Shown: one piece after another, positions 11,559 through 21,800 of the stretch | Layout: each line of letters begins with the position of its first letter | Position numbering within the stretch: position 1 is the stretch's first letter | The notes under the pieces: model-generated | The model's database searches: none | The model's input: the letters and a program-made list of their open reading frames with translations, nothing else | Told to the model about the DNA's origin: nothing | Origin: Rhizophagus clarus | Taxonomy: Eukaryota; Glomeromycota; Glomeromycetes; Glomerales; Glomeraceae | Assembly (NCBI GenBank): GCA_015698045.1 | Contig: BLAL01000211.1 | Span: 80,525-144,524 of the forward strand | Reading direction: 5' to 3' | Length of the DNA stretch: 64,000 nt | Made by a program: the position numbers and the translations under genes

Positions 11559-13078
11559 CAGTCACCGGAAATGTCACATGCAGATCATTTTCATATTAAA
11601 ATTATCTTGTGTAACATCAATCGCATTACTTCATTTAGTAGTTAAACATTAAATTTTTTAATGTACTACACTTATACAAATTAAGAAATTGATAGATTAT
11701 CATGTGTTCTATCAATTTCTATTCTTACTTTCCGATCTTGAATAATAAAATTTTTTTTTATAACGTACGAAAAACTCTCCTTAAAAACACACTTTTTTCA
11801 AGATTGAAGTTGAGAAATAAAAAAATATGCAGTTTTAAAAGTAAAAATATATGTAATTTTACGAGTAGAAAAAGTTTTTCTAAGCTTGTAATAGCGGTTA
11901 TTCAGGTAGATTTTGTATAAAACATGAAAAACTAAAAAAAACACATTATTTTTAAATATACATAAATTTTTAGAACAAAATTTCATCACCTTGATCAAAG
12001 TAAAGTACCTTTTATTGCTTAAGTAAAGTTGTTTAGCAAAATCCAAAATACTTGGATCTTAAATTTTATAAATATAGGTATAATATTTGAAAAAAAACTC
12101 GCGTTTTTATAATGGAACTGACAACTAAATCTATTTTACATATTTAGAGCGTAATTTTGGTACATTGGCAAAATGAAATTGCTTACTGCGGCTTATGTTA
12201 TGTTGTTCAGAAGTGTCAAATATATTTATATTATAAATTTTTTAAGTATATAATAAACATTCATAGAGTAATATATATTTTACAAAACTGCACTAATTTT
12301 CAATTTCTAAATTTTTTTACATCTGTTTAGTGACTTCAGAGCGTAATTTCAATACTTTGATCAAAGTAAACTACATTTTGTTGCTTAAGTAGAGTTATTT
12401 AGGCAGGTTAGATCTATTCGTATCTTAAATTTTATAATACTATGATTAATATATATAGAGAAATTAACGTTTATATTTTCTCACTCATTTAGAAATTTTA
12501 GAGCATAATTTCAACACTTTGGTCAAAGTAAATTGCCTTTTATTGCTTAAGTAATATTGTTCAGGAGGGTCTAAATTACTTGTATATCAAATTTTATAAT
12601 GTGATGATTAATACTTATGGGGGAATTAGCATTTTTTGTAACGGTATTAATTTCCGATCTTTAATTTTTTATTATTTTAATAAAGAAAATAGACTATTTT
12701 TAAATAAAGATTCAAGTTGAATAATAAAGATTAAATGGGAATTTTTTTTTATAAAATCGTAAAGGCACTTAATAAGTTTATATTTTTGCTTTTAAATTAA
12801 AGTACTATATTATATAAATGTAATGCTATATTTGATCTGTATTTTTTCAATTTTAACTTAATTTAGGCCGAAATTACGAGGTTGGCCAGAATTAGCAAAA
12901 TTTTGGCCAGAATTATGAATTATTGATCAGCAAATTTAACCAGACTTAATTAATTTTGGCCAACTTTAATTATATACATGCGCTATACATTTGAAGAGGA
13001 TACTGTGCCACAAATTTTTTTTTGCTAACCTTAATAAAAAAAATTTGTCTTATTTTTTTGTGACATTTCCAGTAACTG
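11559..13078. mobile_element. Non-autonomous DNA element, copy 1 (4-bp duplication ATAA)
   Basis: Begins CAGTCACCGGAAATGTCACA and ends in the reverse complement of CAGTTACTGGAAATGTCACA. Flanked by ATAA at 11555-11558 and 13079-13082. Length 1520 bp with no coding capacity. It shares internal blocks with the element at 14898-16307: a left block containing CTTATACAAATTAAG and ATATATGTAATTTTA, and a right block with GGCCAGAATTA repeated and TTTTGGCCAACTTTAATTAT. It lies inside an intron of the IS630-like pseudogene. Superfamily unknown; the 4-bp duplication excludes Tc1 and hAT. Confidence 0.85.
11985..12610. repeat. Four degenerate ~170-bp direct repeats inside element copy 1
   Basis: A unit with CTTTGATCAAAGTAAA, TTGCTTAAGTA and TTAAATTTTATAA recurs at about 11985-12080, 12160-12245, 12350-12440 and 12510-12605. 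The second copy is the most diverged. These internal direct repeats account for much of the extra length of the element. Confidence 0.65.
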
Positions 13079-13405
13079 ATAAGACTTATTTCAATATAGG
13101 TACCTATTATGAATCCTTACCCTGATAGTAATAGTGTTATCGTGATGGATAACTCTAGAATTCACCATAACGCCAATCTTATTTCAATATTGGAAGGATT
13201 AGGATATCGTGTAATTTTTCTCCCTCCTTATTCCCCAGATTATAATCCTATAGAGACTGCGTTTTCGGTAATTAAATCATGGATTAAACGTAATTGTGAT
13301 TTTATGGAAGCTTGTAACAATCTGATATATTCTTTATTAGTTGTGTGTGGCCAAATCACTCCTCAAATGGCGCAATCTTTTTTTAAATCATCAATCTATA
13401 TGTAA

Positions 13406-13779
13406 AAATATCTTATTGAAAATAATAAATAAAATAAAATATATTACTATTAGTATAGTACAAATGGGTTACAGGTAAGTCACGGTTAAGTCATGGTTAA
13501 GTCGTAGGTGGGTCACATATAAAATTATTTAAATTAATAGATTAGTTGCAGTTGGATCGCGGTATGCCTGTAATAAGTTTTATGGTAATACAAGTTACAA
13601 TTCTTAAAATTTATCCTACTCTCTAACCAAAATCAGAATGGTATTATATAAATATAATTACATCATTAGATAAAAACTTAGTTATCCTTTTTTTTCATAT
13701 CGTCTTATGCCATTACGAATTAAAAATTATTTAACAGTAAATTTGAAGGTTGGTGAAAAAAATATCTTGAACTTTCAAA
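13406..13779. other. Spacer with short direct repeats
   Basis: No coding potential. At 13460-13525 the motif GTTAAGTC(A/G) and its variant GTAAGTCAC recur four times (CACGGTTAAGTCATGGTTAAG). This might be the outer end of the IS630-like element, but no matching inverted copy was found upstream. Confidence 0.4.
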
Positions 13780-14329
13780 ATGTAGACTGATGAAATAGTC
13801 CAATTTATGATTAAGGAAAGGAAAGACAACAATGATTATTATCATACACTAGTTGAAGGTAGAAAAAGGATGTTTTGAGAAGATGTCATGATGAAAGTTA
13901 ATTTAAAATATAAATCAAGATTTATAGGAAGTTAAGTTAAAGAAAAGTTCTAAGAAATTATAAGAGATTGTCGTGTAAGTAAAATATTCAATAATATTTC
14001 TTAGTTATTTCCTTTGAACTAATTTTATATAATTTTTATCAGTTAATGAAAATGTATATTGATGGAGATAGTAAAGGGAAGAAAACTAGAAATGGAGAAT
14101 TATATTATGAACAATTTGAAGATTTTTTTTGGAAAAAAAAAGGTAAATTTCATCACTTATTATTTTGAACATTATACAAAATAGAAATGTAATATCTAAT
14201 TTTTTTAATAATACCTAAATAGAATCAAAATACGATATCAAACATCGCAAAAATGTAGAGAGACATAGGGAAATTGTGACATTATCTGAAGAAAGAAACT
14301 TAGAAGAGAAGGATAAAGATTATATTTAG
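13780..14329 (+). pseudogene. Myb/SANT-like DNA-binding domain pseudogene
   Basis: The frame starting at 13780 reads TDEIVQFMIKERKDNNDYYH, then KVNLKYKSRF and EIIRDCRV, then after an intron (13974-14042, GTAAGT...CAG) LMKMYIDGDSKGKKTRNGEL and YYEQFEDFFWKKK. This layout (a trihelix-like domain, then RDCR/LMKMYIDG) fits Myb/SANT-like proteins found in many copies in Rhizophagus, recognised from memory. There are at least four in-frame stops in the first exon: TAG after the ATG, TGA after GRKRMF, TAA after FIGS and TAA after VKEKF. Each is one C-to-T or G-to-A step from CAG, TGG, CAA and CAA. The splice sites are intact. A last block (YDIKHRKNVERHREIV) follows a second probable intron. Confidence 0.7.
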
Positions 14330-14897
14330 AAGGGAGAGGTGTAAAATATTGAAAATTTTATTATAATCAATAATTAAGTCAATTGTTTTATTGCTCAAAT
14401 ATGCTGTAATTTTTATTATATTTTATATCAAATACAAAATAATAAATCAATATCTTTGAGCCACTTGTCTTACATTTTTCTGCCATCCTATTTTATTGAC
14501 TCTCAGCTTTACCATTTCTTCATCAGTTAAGTCTTTTATGGCATTCACTGTAATTTCTTCTTGTAAAAAGGCACCTTCAAATTTAGAATACACATTACTA
14601 GAATATTTTTGATTAAAAATATGAAGAAATTCGGAAATGAAAGGTAATTCATGTGTACCAAGTGATGGTGGTGATTGGGTAAGTGTATTTGAAAGTGTAT
14701 TCGAATGAGAATAAGGATAATGAAATGGCATTTGAATAACGATTGGATTAGAAGGTGTAGCAAATGGTGTCAATGTTGTTGTAGTGGAATTTTGTACGCC
14801 ATTATTATTTTTATCCATTAATGCTCCCAACGTCACACTGAATGTGGGATAAGTGGGAGGGACATCATAGGTAGCATTCTTGTTAATCTGTTTATAT

Positions 14898-16307
14898 CAG
14901 TCAGTGGTCATTTCAGATCACTTGTCGATCATTAATTAAAACAATTTTGTGTAACTATAATTAAATATTTTATCATGTAACTAAAAAAGAAATTTTTTAA
15001 TACAACGCTTATACAAATTAAGTAAATTAATAGTTCGTCATGTGTATTATAAATTTTTATCATCATTTCCTCTTTAGTAATATTTTTTTTTTTTTTGCAT
15101 TTACAAGAAAGTTCGTCTCAAAAATGAAGTTTTCCTCCAGATGCAACTTAAAAGTAGATGTGAAATACAATTTAAATAACAAAAATATATGTAATTTTAT
15201 GAGAAGAAAAAGATTTATTAAGTTAAAAAGGGCAGTTATTTAGGTAGTTTTTGTGTAAACCACAAAAAGTCAATTTTTATAATAAAAAAAAAAAATTTTG
15301 ATTTCAATAAAACTTTAGTAAAAGCTTTTTTTAACAGTAATTATCTCATTTCTAGCTATAATTTGGCGAAATAAACAACTTTTGTTAAGCTTAGAAGGGT
15401 GATTATTATGTCAGATATTTTGTTATTTGTAAATTTTGTTAAAATTTTTAATTAAAGCACTAATAAAAAATCTTTTTATCTATTAAAACAATACTATTAG
15501 ATCTATTTGGGTGTTATAAGTGAATTTTTGGTCAAAAAACTAGTTAAATATGATGTTTTTTTGTTTATTTAAATTAAACTTTAATGCTTAAATCCTAGTA
15601 TTATAATAATCATGTAAATTTCTGCAACTTATTAGAAAAAAACTTTAAAATTTTTAAATTTTAATTCATTAAACATGAAAATAAAACGTAAATTATTTAT
15701 TTATAGAAAAAATTCTTATTAGCTATTAGGTCTATTTGCATTGTTAAATTATAAATAAAGATAATACATTATGAATAAGTAAAATATTTTATTTATTTTT
15801 AAAGTAGCGTTAAAATAAAAGATATTTATATAATATTTAAAAAAAATAAGCAAAAGAAAGAAGTTAAAAAAATTTTCTTAATATTTTATTAGTTTGCTAT
15901 ATCAAAATAACCATATAATTGACTATCTTCTTTGATCAGATGCAACCGAATAAAGTGAAATTTTTGACTTTTAAAAAGTTTAAAAATATTTTTCAAGTCT
16001 TAAACGAACATGTTTACTATTGTTAGAAAAAGCGTTACATTGCATAAATATGGTGTTACCTTTGACCTGAAAATTTTGATTTTAACGTAATTTGGGCTGG
16101 CATTACAAATTTGGCCAGAATTAAGAAAAATTCGGCCAGAATTATAAATTATTGATTAGCAGATTTAACCAGATTGAGTTAATTTTGGCCAACTTTAATT
16201 ATATATGTGTACTATATATTTAAAGAGAATACTGTACCACAAACTTTTTTTTGCAAATTTTATTAAAAAAAATCTCCCTCTTTTTTCCATGATATGACCA
16301 GTGACTG
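14898..16307. mobile_element. Non-autonomous DNA element, copy 2 (4-bp duplication ATAT)
   Basis: Begins CAGTCAGTGGTCATTTCAGA and ends in the reverse complement of CAGTCACTGGTCATATCATG; flanked by ATAT at 14894-14897 and 16308-16311. Length 1410 bp. Same family as 11559-13078, sharing the left block (CTTATACAAATTAAG, AAAAATATATGTAATTTTA) and the right block (TTTGGCCAGAATTA, TTTTGGCCAACTTTAATTAT). The middle parts differ. It sits in the intron between the last two exons of the SAM-domain pseudogene, leaving GTAAGT and AACAAG splice borders intact. No ORF. Confidence 0.85.
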
Positions 16308-17404
16308 ATATAAAATTATTTATAGTTAAAAATAATAGAATCAGTTTTTATTTGAATAAATAAAATTACTTACTATCTCACGTGTTCAGAGCTGTAACCT
16401 AGCTGGATTTAGTTGTAAGTGACGATTTTCTTGCACAAAATATGATGTTTTGTGCAATTTACATTTGTATTTCTCACATAAATCTGTTATAATTTTAGCT
16501 CTTGTTCTTTTTTCATTAGTCAAATTATCTTCTTTTATAGTACAACTTTTCTTTTTTTCTTATTAGATACGTCTTCTTCTGAAGCACTATTTTCTTGTAT
16601 GAAATGACTTTTCTTTTTTTTCTTGTTAGATACATCTTCTTTGAAGCGCTACTTTCATTAGAATCCTGAAATTGTTATATTTTAAAAGTTAGAAATATAA
16701 AAATGAATAAAATACTATAAATGATCTTTACCTTTGAACGTTTTGGATCATCAATTACAATTATTATTGACATTTTTATATTTGCAGAAGTAACTCTCTT
16801 ATAATCTTCAACAAACTCATTGAAATCTAATTTATCTTCCAAAGTACTAGATGATCCACACGTATTAATTGCCTTGTATGACATTTTATAATCTCCTGGC
16901 TTGAGTTTTTTATTGTTGAGCATTTTTCTGACTGCATCATTGATTCTTTCTACAATATTTATATATTCAACAGGCTTGATAGTTATAGCTTTAGATGTAG
17001 AAGTTTTTTTACCTTCTTTTTCAATGACTATTTGTAACTTTACTTCATCAATGCCATATTCTTCAGCTTCAGATATCTCAGAAGCATCTTGTTCACTTTC
17101 AATATCAATACAATTATCACTCATTTTAGTAACAGAAATAGTTGAAACTTTATTAGTTGATTTATTGTTGTTAAATTCTTTCTTTACAATAGAACTATCT
17201 TTTCTTTTTGCAGTAGATCTATCTTCTTTTTTAATTGATTTATCTGAAGTCTTTTTTTTTTGAAATCTACTGTAACAAGTCAAACACAACGTAACTGAAA
17301 ATTCTTTTTTAAAATTACTGTTATATTAATACTTCTCGTTGGCAGAAAAAAGTAGTTGATTCGCTGCTTTTAGTTCTTCACTATTTGGATTAAAGACGCG
17401 TGAA

Positions 17405-18393
17405 TAGGGCTCCGATCAGTTTCGGTAATTACCGAACCGTACCGACCGGTTTCGGTATCAGAGCGGTTTCGGTTTTATGATTTATCAAACCGAAACTTTC
17501 AGTTTCGGTATCAGTTTTGTGATTTACCGAACCGATTTACCGATAATAAAAACGTTTTTTTTTATAAGAAAAACGTAAATAATGTAGTTAAAAAAAAACG
17601 TTGCGAAACGTTTTTTACATAAACATTTGATATAAAAAATAACGTTTCGCAACGTTATTTTTGCAGAACTTGTAAAAAACGTTGCGAAACGTTTTTTACA
17701 TAAACGATTTGATAAAAAATAACATTTTGCAACATTATTTTTGCGAAACTTGTAAAAAACGTTGCAAAACGTTTTTTACATAAACGATTTGATAAAAAAA
17801 ATAACATTTCGCAACGTTATTTTTGCGAAACTTGTAAAAAACGTTGCAAAACGTTTTTTACATAAACAATTTATTATGAAAAATAACGATTCGCAACGTT
17901 ATTTTTGCGAACATTGTAAAAAACGTTGCGAAATGTTTTTTACATAAACGTTTGATATAAAAAAAATAACGTTTCGCAACGTTATTTTTGCGAAACTTGT
18001 AAAAAACGTTGCGAAACGTTTTTTACATCGGAAATTTAATATAGAAAACAACGTTTCGCAACGTTATTTTCCTTTTTATTTAAAAACGTTGCGAAACGTT
18101 TTTATAAAACGATTTAATATAAAAAAAACGTCTCGCAACGTTTTTTTTTGTCACTTTAATAAAAAACGTTGCGAAACGTTTTTTTATGGATGATTTGATA
18201 AGAAAAAATTATTTCGCAACTTTTTTTTTGCTAAACATTGCGAAACGTTTTTTTACTAAACTTGTTCGGTAAATCGGTTCAGTTTTTGGTAATTACCGAT
18301 CAGTTTCAGTAATCATTAATACCGATACCGATTAATTTGGTTCGGTATCGGTTTTTGCAAAAACCGAACTGAACCGAACCGATCGGAGCCCTA
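17405..18393. mobile_element. hAT-type MITE with 8-bp duplication CGCGTGAA
   Basis: Begins TAGGGCTCCGATCAGTTTCG and ends in the reverse complement of TAGGGCTCCGATCGGTTCGG. Flanked by CGCGTGAA at 17397-17404 and 18394-18401, an 8-bp duplication typical of hAT elements. Both subterminal regions consist of repeated CGGTTTCGGTA / TACCGAAACCG motifs in both orientations. The core is a satellite (17590-18250). Length 989 bp, no ORF. Confidence 0.92.
17590..18250. repeat. ~81-bp palindromic satellite array
   Basis: About eight tandem units of roughly 81 bp. Each unit has AAACGTTGCGAAACGTTTTT followed about 40 bp later by the inverse motif AACGTTTCGCAACGTT, so each repeat can fold back on itself and on its neighbours. 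Several units carry GCGAAA-to-GCAAAA or CGTTTCG-to-CATTTTG changes, that is, CpG loss. A shorter relative (CGTTTCGCAACATTTTT) occurs at 30890-30930 inside another hAT-type MITE. Confidence 0.9.
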
Positions 18394-18563
18394 CGCGTGA
18401 ATAGATTTGCTCTTCACTATTTGGATTAAAGACGCATGAATAGATTTGCTCTTCACATCCTGGTTTACTTATACGCACTGGTCTGGCACTTTTATCACAC
18501 TCACAAGACATACAGAACTCAGAACTAAAGCAAATTGAGCACTCCTGACAAAGATAACAAGTA

Positions 18564-19310
18564 CTGGAAAGGTATTCTCACATTATATTTCATATTTGAT
18601 TTATGTAACTGCACCAAGTACTATCCTTTTATATCATAATCTAATAAAAATCAAGTAACATTACATACTTCCTTTTTACTAATGAAACTAATGAAAATCA
18701 TTATGATAAAAAATCAGTAATTTTCCAGTGTTTTTCAGTGTTTTCAGTATTTTTGGTATTTATTATAATTGATCAACATAGTGCATACAGATTCAACCTT
18801 TTTAAAAATAGCGATAATATCTTACCGAAGTATTTAGATTCTAAAAAATCTCAAGAGAAAAAGGGTTACCAAAATGTCACGTCCAAAGAAATCAAATGAA
18901 CGTCTAAAACAAAGAAAAAATAAAAAAATGGAAAAGGGAGGAAGAGGAAAGAACGAAGAGAAGGAAAGGAAGACGAGTAAGAGAAAGAAATAGGAAAAAA
19001 GGAAAAAAGATAAAGGGAAGAAAATAAAAGAAGGGAAAAGAGGAAAAACGAAAGAAAGGGAAAGGGGGAAAATGAAAGAAGGGAAAGGGAAGAAAATCAA
19101 AAGGGAAGCGAAAAAAAGTTTAAGCATTTTATACTGGTAAATGATCAAACTGCAGATCATTATTAATATAATATCATGTGATACACGTGATGTAAATCAT
19201 TTGGAAGCAATTTATATACTGGGATCAGGACCTGGTTCTTTTGGATTGGGTTTATTTAATTTAATATAGAATTTGTAATTTTTTTATTTCTTTTATATGT
19301 AATAATAATA
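18564..19310. other. Spacer with a purine-rich tract
   Basis: No supported gene. Bases 18840-19120 on the plus strand are almost pure A/G (GGGAGGAAGAGGAAAGAACG). The tract is followed by an ATCATGTGATACACGTGATG palindromic stretch. A similar purine tract followed by TATCACGTGATA occurs at 35330-35590. The minus-strand frame through the tract would be a Phe/Ser/Leu-only protein and is not credible. Confidence 0.5.
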
Positions 19311-19660
19311 ACTTGACCCCTTGTCTAAATAAACTTGACCCTCTTGAGAGCATCATCTTAACCCACATAATATATTTTACAGTAGACGAGGGTCAAGCAG
19401 TGCTAAAAATAGAAATTGAATTTTACCAACCAAAAGTTCAGAATAAAAATATTTTACCAGTTGAAAAATCCAGAATAAAAATATCTAATAATATATATGT
19501 GCTGATGAGCAAAGTTTTACCAGGTAAATGAAATTTTTCTAGAAAATAATCCAGTTCAAAAAATTTTTACCAGGGATTTTTAAAAAATTCCAGATTTTAC
19601 CAGAATTTAAAGTATTATTTTAAGCATTAGGGTCAAGTTACTACTTCCAGGAGGGTCAAG
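19311..19660. repeat. Element bounded by inverted CTTGACCC motifs
   Basis: The left edge has ACTTGACCCC and, 25 bp later, ACTTGACCCTC; the right edge has the inverse GGGTCAAGTT and GGAGGGTCAAGT. The interior repeats TTTTACCAG and CAGAATAAAA motifs. It looks like a small MITE-like unit but no target duplication was found. Confidence 0.4.
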
Positions 19661-19682
19661 TCCAATACTTTTGCCATTTGGG

Positions 19683-19783
19683 ATGTCATAAATCATTTGA
19701 AATGTTATAAATCATTTGGAATATCATAAATTATTTGAAATATCATAAATCATTTAGAATATTATAAATTATTTAAAAGAAAA
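19683..19783. repeat. ~20-bp tandem repeat
   Basis: Units of the form ATCATAAATCATTTGAAAT are repeated five to six times with drift toward ATTATAAATTATTTAAAA. Similar ATTATAAATTATTTAAA runs recur at 20980, 21160 and 21640. Confidence 0.75.
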
Positions 19784-19849
19784 TTTTTTAGTTTATATAG
19801 TATATCTGAACATGGTATATGTGATTTAATAATATAATTTTATTTATTT

Positions 19850-20760
19850 TATTTTTTTCTTTTTAGATTTTTTAGGCATGATTTTTATTTAGCTCTCCTT
19901 TAGCTTTGAAAAGGTAATAGATAGTTTTTTTTTTGCTTTTATTCTCTTTTCTTTTAACTTTTATTAACTTGTTCATTCTTTTTTTTAGGCATGACTGTTT
20001 TTAGTTCTATTTTAGCAAAAATTCAAGGCAAGTTTTACTTTTTTTGTTTTCTTTTTGTCCTTTTTTTTATTTTTTACTAATCTTTTTATCTCTTTTTTAG
20101 ACATACAGTATATAATCTTAGTTAATATTCAAGTAAGTTTTTTTCATCTCTTTTTCATTATTTTCTTTAAAATGATATTAACTAATTTTCTTTTCCTTTT
20201 TTTTATGAGTGGATGTTTCAGTTTTTCTTGTATGGTTTTCCTTTATTTCTCTTACTTTTTTTTATTTATTTTATTGTTTTTTTTATTTTTTTCACTTCTT
20301 CTTCTGTTTATTTCATTTTTTTCTTTCATTTTTTTTGCTTTTTTTTTGTTTTCTTTATTTTTTTTTTTATTTTTTTTTGTAATTTCTTCCATGATCTTTC
20401 ATTGTTTTATTTCATTAATCTTTGGATTTTTTTATTGGTTTTTTTCATTTCTTTCATTGTTTTTTATTCTCTTTTGCTTCCCTTCATTTTCTTTCATTTC
20501 AACTTATTCTTTCTTATTATTAAATATTCATTTCTTTTATTTCTTTTTACCACTTTTTTGTTTCTTTTATTGTTTTTAACTTCTTTTCATTTTTTTTTTA
20601 TTTCCCTTTTATTTTTTTGTTTATCTCATTATTTTTTCATTTTTTTCATTCCTTTTCACTATTCTTTACCTTTTTTTTTCTTTTTACTTTCTATTTAATT
20701 ATCTTCATCTCTTTTTATTTATTTTTTCTTTTTTTTATTTCCCTTAATTTTTTCACTGTT
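19850..20760. repeat. Long T-rich pyrimidine tract
   Basis: About 900 bases of almost only T with scattered C (TTTTTTCTTTTAGA, TTTCATTTTTTTCTTTC). Several TTTTTAGGCATGA and TTTTTTAGACAT motifs near 19865-20105 resemble 3' splice sites but have no coding exons behind them. Apparent long frames here would encode almost only Phe, Leu, Ile and Ser and are rejected as genes. Confidence 0.8.
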
Positions 20761-20964
20761 CTTTCTTACTGTATTTTCTATATATTGCATTTACATTATA
20801 GCATTATAGTATTAATAATACAATTAAAATTATGTAATTTCTTGGGATACAACTTATTTTTTATTATAAAACTAGCCAATAAAATCTAAAATAAAATTAA
20901 AATTTGTTTTTTTATAAAATCATGTAATACAGTGTCCAGACACATCATATACAAATAGCAATTT

Positions 20965-21125
20965 TTTATTTAAATATTATAAATTATTTAAAATAGAAAT
21001 AATATATTTATTACACCCTCTATTACAAATTTATATATATTTTTATGTTTATTATTTGTCATTTTAAGGAGGATGTGGTGTATAAATTAATGATCAACAT
21101 AAATAATTTACAAAAAAGAAAGGAT
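20965..21125 (+). repeat. Direct duplicate, left copy
   Basis: This block recurs at 21640-21800 with small differences: TTTTTATGTTTATTATTT, GAGATG(C/T)GGTGTATAAA and ATAAATAATTTACAAAAAAG. The two copies flank the MITE at 21211-21613 at a distance of 30-90 bp. Confidence 0.8.
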
Positions 21126-21210
21126 ACATTATAACGCAAGGTGTTTATTCTTTAAACTATTATAAATTATTTAAAATATTATAAATTATTATAAAGAAAA
21201 TTATTACGTA

Positions 21211-21613
21211 TTACCACTGGTAGTCAGCACCAATGTCACTTGATTTTATTTATCACCCATATTATACCTCTTTCTTCTTCATTTTTTTATAAGTATTTTA
21301 AGAACTTAGAATTTTTTTCATGCTAAAAATTCTATTCATCACATATTATCTGTCACATTCCTATTTTTTTCATAATTCCAGCGAAAATATTAAAATTATC
21401 ATATTAGGATTTTGTGATACATGGAATATCCAATTTAGGCGATACCTATTTTACAAAAATTTTTTTTCCTATTTTTGGAAATTACTTTACCTAGAAGTTT
21501 GTGTAATATTAATTTCTAAAAAAAGATATTTTTTATGCAGATCACTTAATTCTAGCCAGAATTATAAAATTACAATAAAATCACATGATACTAGTGCTTA
21601 TCACCAGTGGTAA
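21211..21613. mobile_element. 403-bp TA-flanked MITE
   Basis: Begins TTACCACTGGTAGTCAGCAC and ends in the reverse complement of TTACCACTGGTGATAAGCAC. Inverted similarity continues through ATGTGATTTTATT. TA flanks both ends (21209-21210, 21614-21615), as in Tc1/mariner-type MITEs. No coding capacity. Confidence 0.82.
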
Positions 21614-21639
21614 TAAATAGCAAACCTCTATTATAAATT

Positions 21640-21800
21640 ATTTAAAATATTATAAATTATTATAAATTATTTAAAGAAATAATGTATTTACCACACTCTA
21701 CATTACAAATATATATATATTTTTATGTTTATTATTTACTATTTTAAGGGAGATGCGGTGTATAAACTAATGATCAATATAAATAATTTACAAAAAAGAA
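21640..21800 (+). repeat. Direct duplicate, right copy
   Basis: Second copy of the block at 20965-21125, including GAGATGCGGTGTATAAACTA and the run of ATTATAAATTATTTAAA before it. Confidence 0.8.

Larger units (their letters stand above)
10780..13405 (+). pseudogene. IS630-like (DDE_3) transposase pseudogene with an element in its intron
   Basis: Three exon-like blocks, about 10780-11131, 11205-11506 and 13100-13405, encode an HTH region (IANTLYMSKSSVNRIINMYE) and a DDE core: LIFIDESTKDERS, SVIVMDNSRIHH and PPYSPDYNPIETAFSVIK. The second Asp and the Glu are 34 residues apart. Introns have GT...AG borders; the second one (11507-13099) is inflated by a 1.5-kb element. Inactivating changes: stops TAA and TAG before and after DLR near 10800, and a one-base deletion near 11399 in FVRGK-RYTI that shifts frame. 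C-terminal coding (to SFFKSSIYM) is intact. Related relic sequence occurs on the minus strand at 61250-61597. Confidence 0.85.
14447..18563 (-). pseudogene. SAM-domain protein pseudogene with two inserted elements
   Basis: Minus-strand blocks: a Cys-rich module at about 18402-18563 (CYLCQECSICFSSEFCMSCE), repeated FNPNSEE segments to 17340, a Lys/Ser/Glu-rich block 16732-17300 ending DDPKRSK, a block 16374-16665 (LCEKYKCKLHKTSYF, ENRHLQLNPARLQL) and a last exon 14447-14878. The last exon encodes Pro-rich sequence then a SAM-like C-terminus (LPFISEFLHIFNQKY, TVNAIKDLTDEEMVKLRVNK, IGWQKNVRQVAQRY). SAM domains mediate protein or RNA interactions. Damage: a TGA at the expected Trp after LQL, frame changes in 16374-16665, a hAT MITE (17405-18393) in the duplicated FNPNSEE exon, and a 1.4-kb element (14898-16307) in the last intron. 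The last exon alone is intact and could belong to a shorter expressed product. Confidence 0.68.

Noticed and set aside
10780-13405. Reading the 11.5-13.1 kb interval as a normal long intron
   Set aside because: It contains a unit with inverted ends and a 4-bp duplication, matched by a second copy at 14898-16307, so it is an insertion into a short intron.
16901-17263. Plus-strand frame of 120 codons, Ser/Leu/Phe-rich
   Set aside because: Antisense to the Lys/Glu-rich block of the SAM-domain relic.
18834-19160. Minus-strand frame of 108 codons
   Set aside because: Encoded by a pure purine/pyrimidine tract; composition-driven.
20055-20889. Several open frames of 90-174 codons on the plus strand
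   Set aside because: They run through a T-rich pyrimidine tract and would encode almost only Phe, Leu, Ile and Ser; no domain, no splice context.
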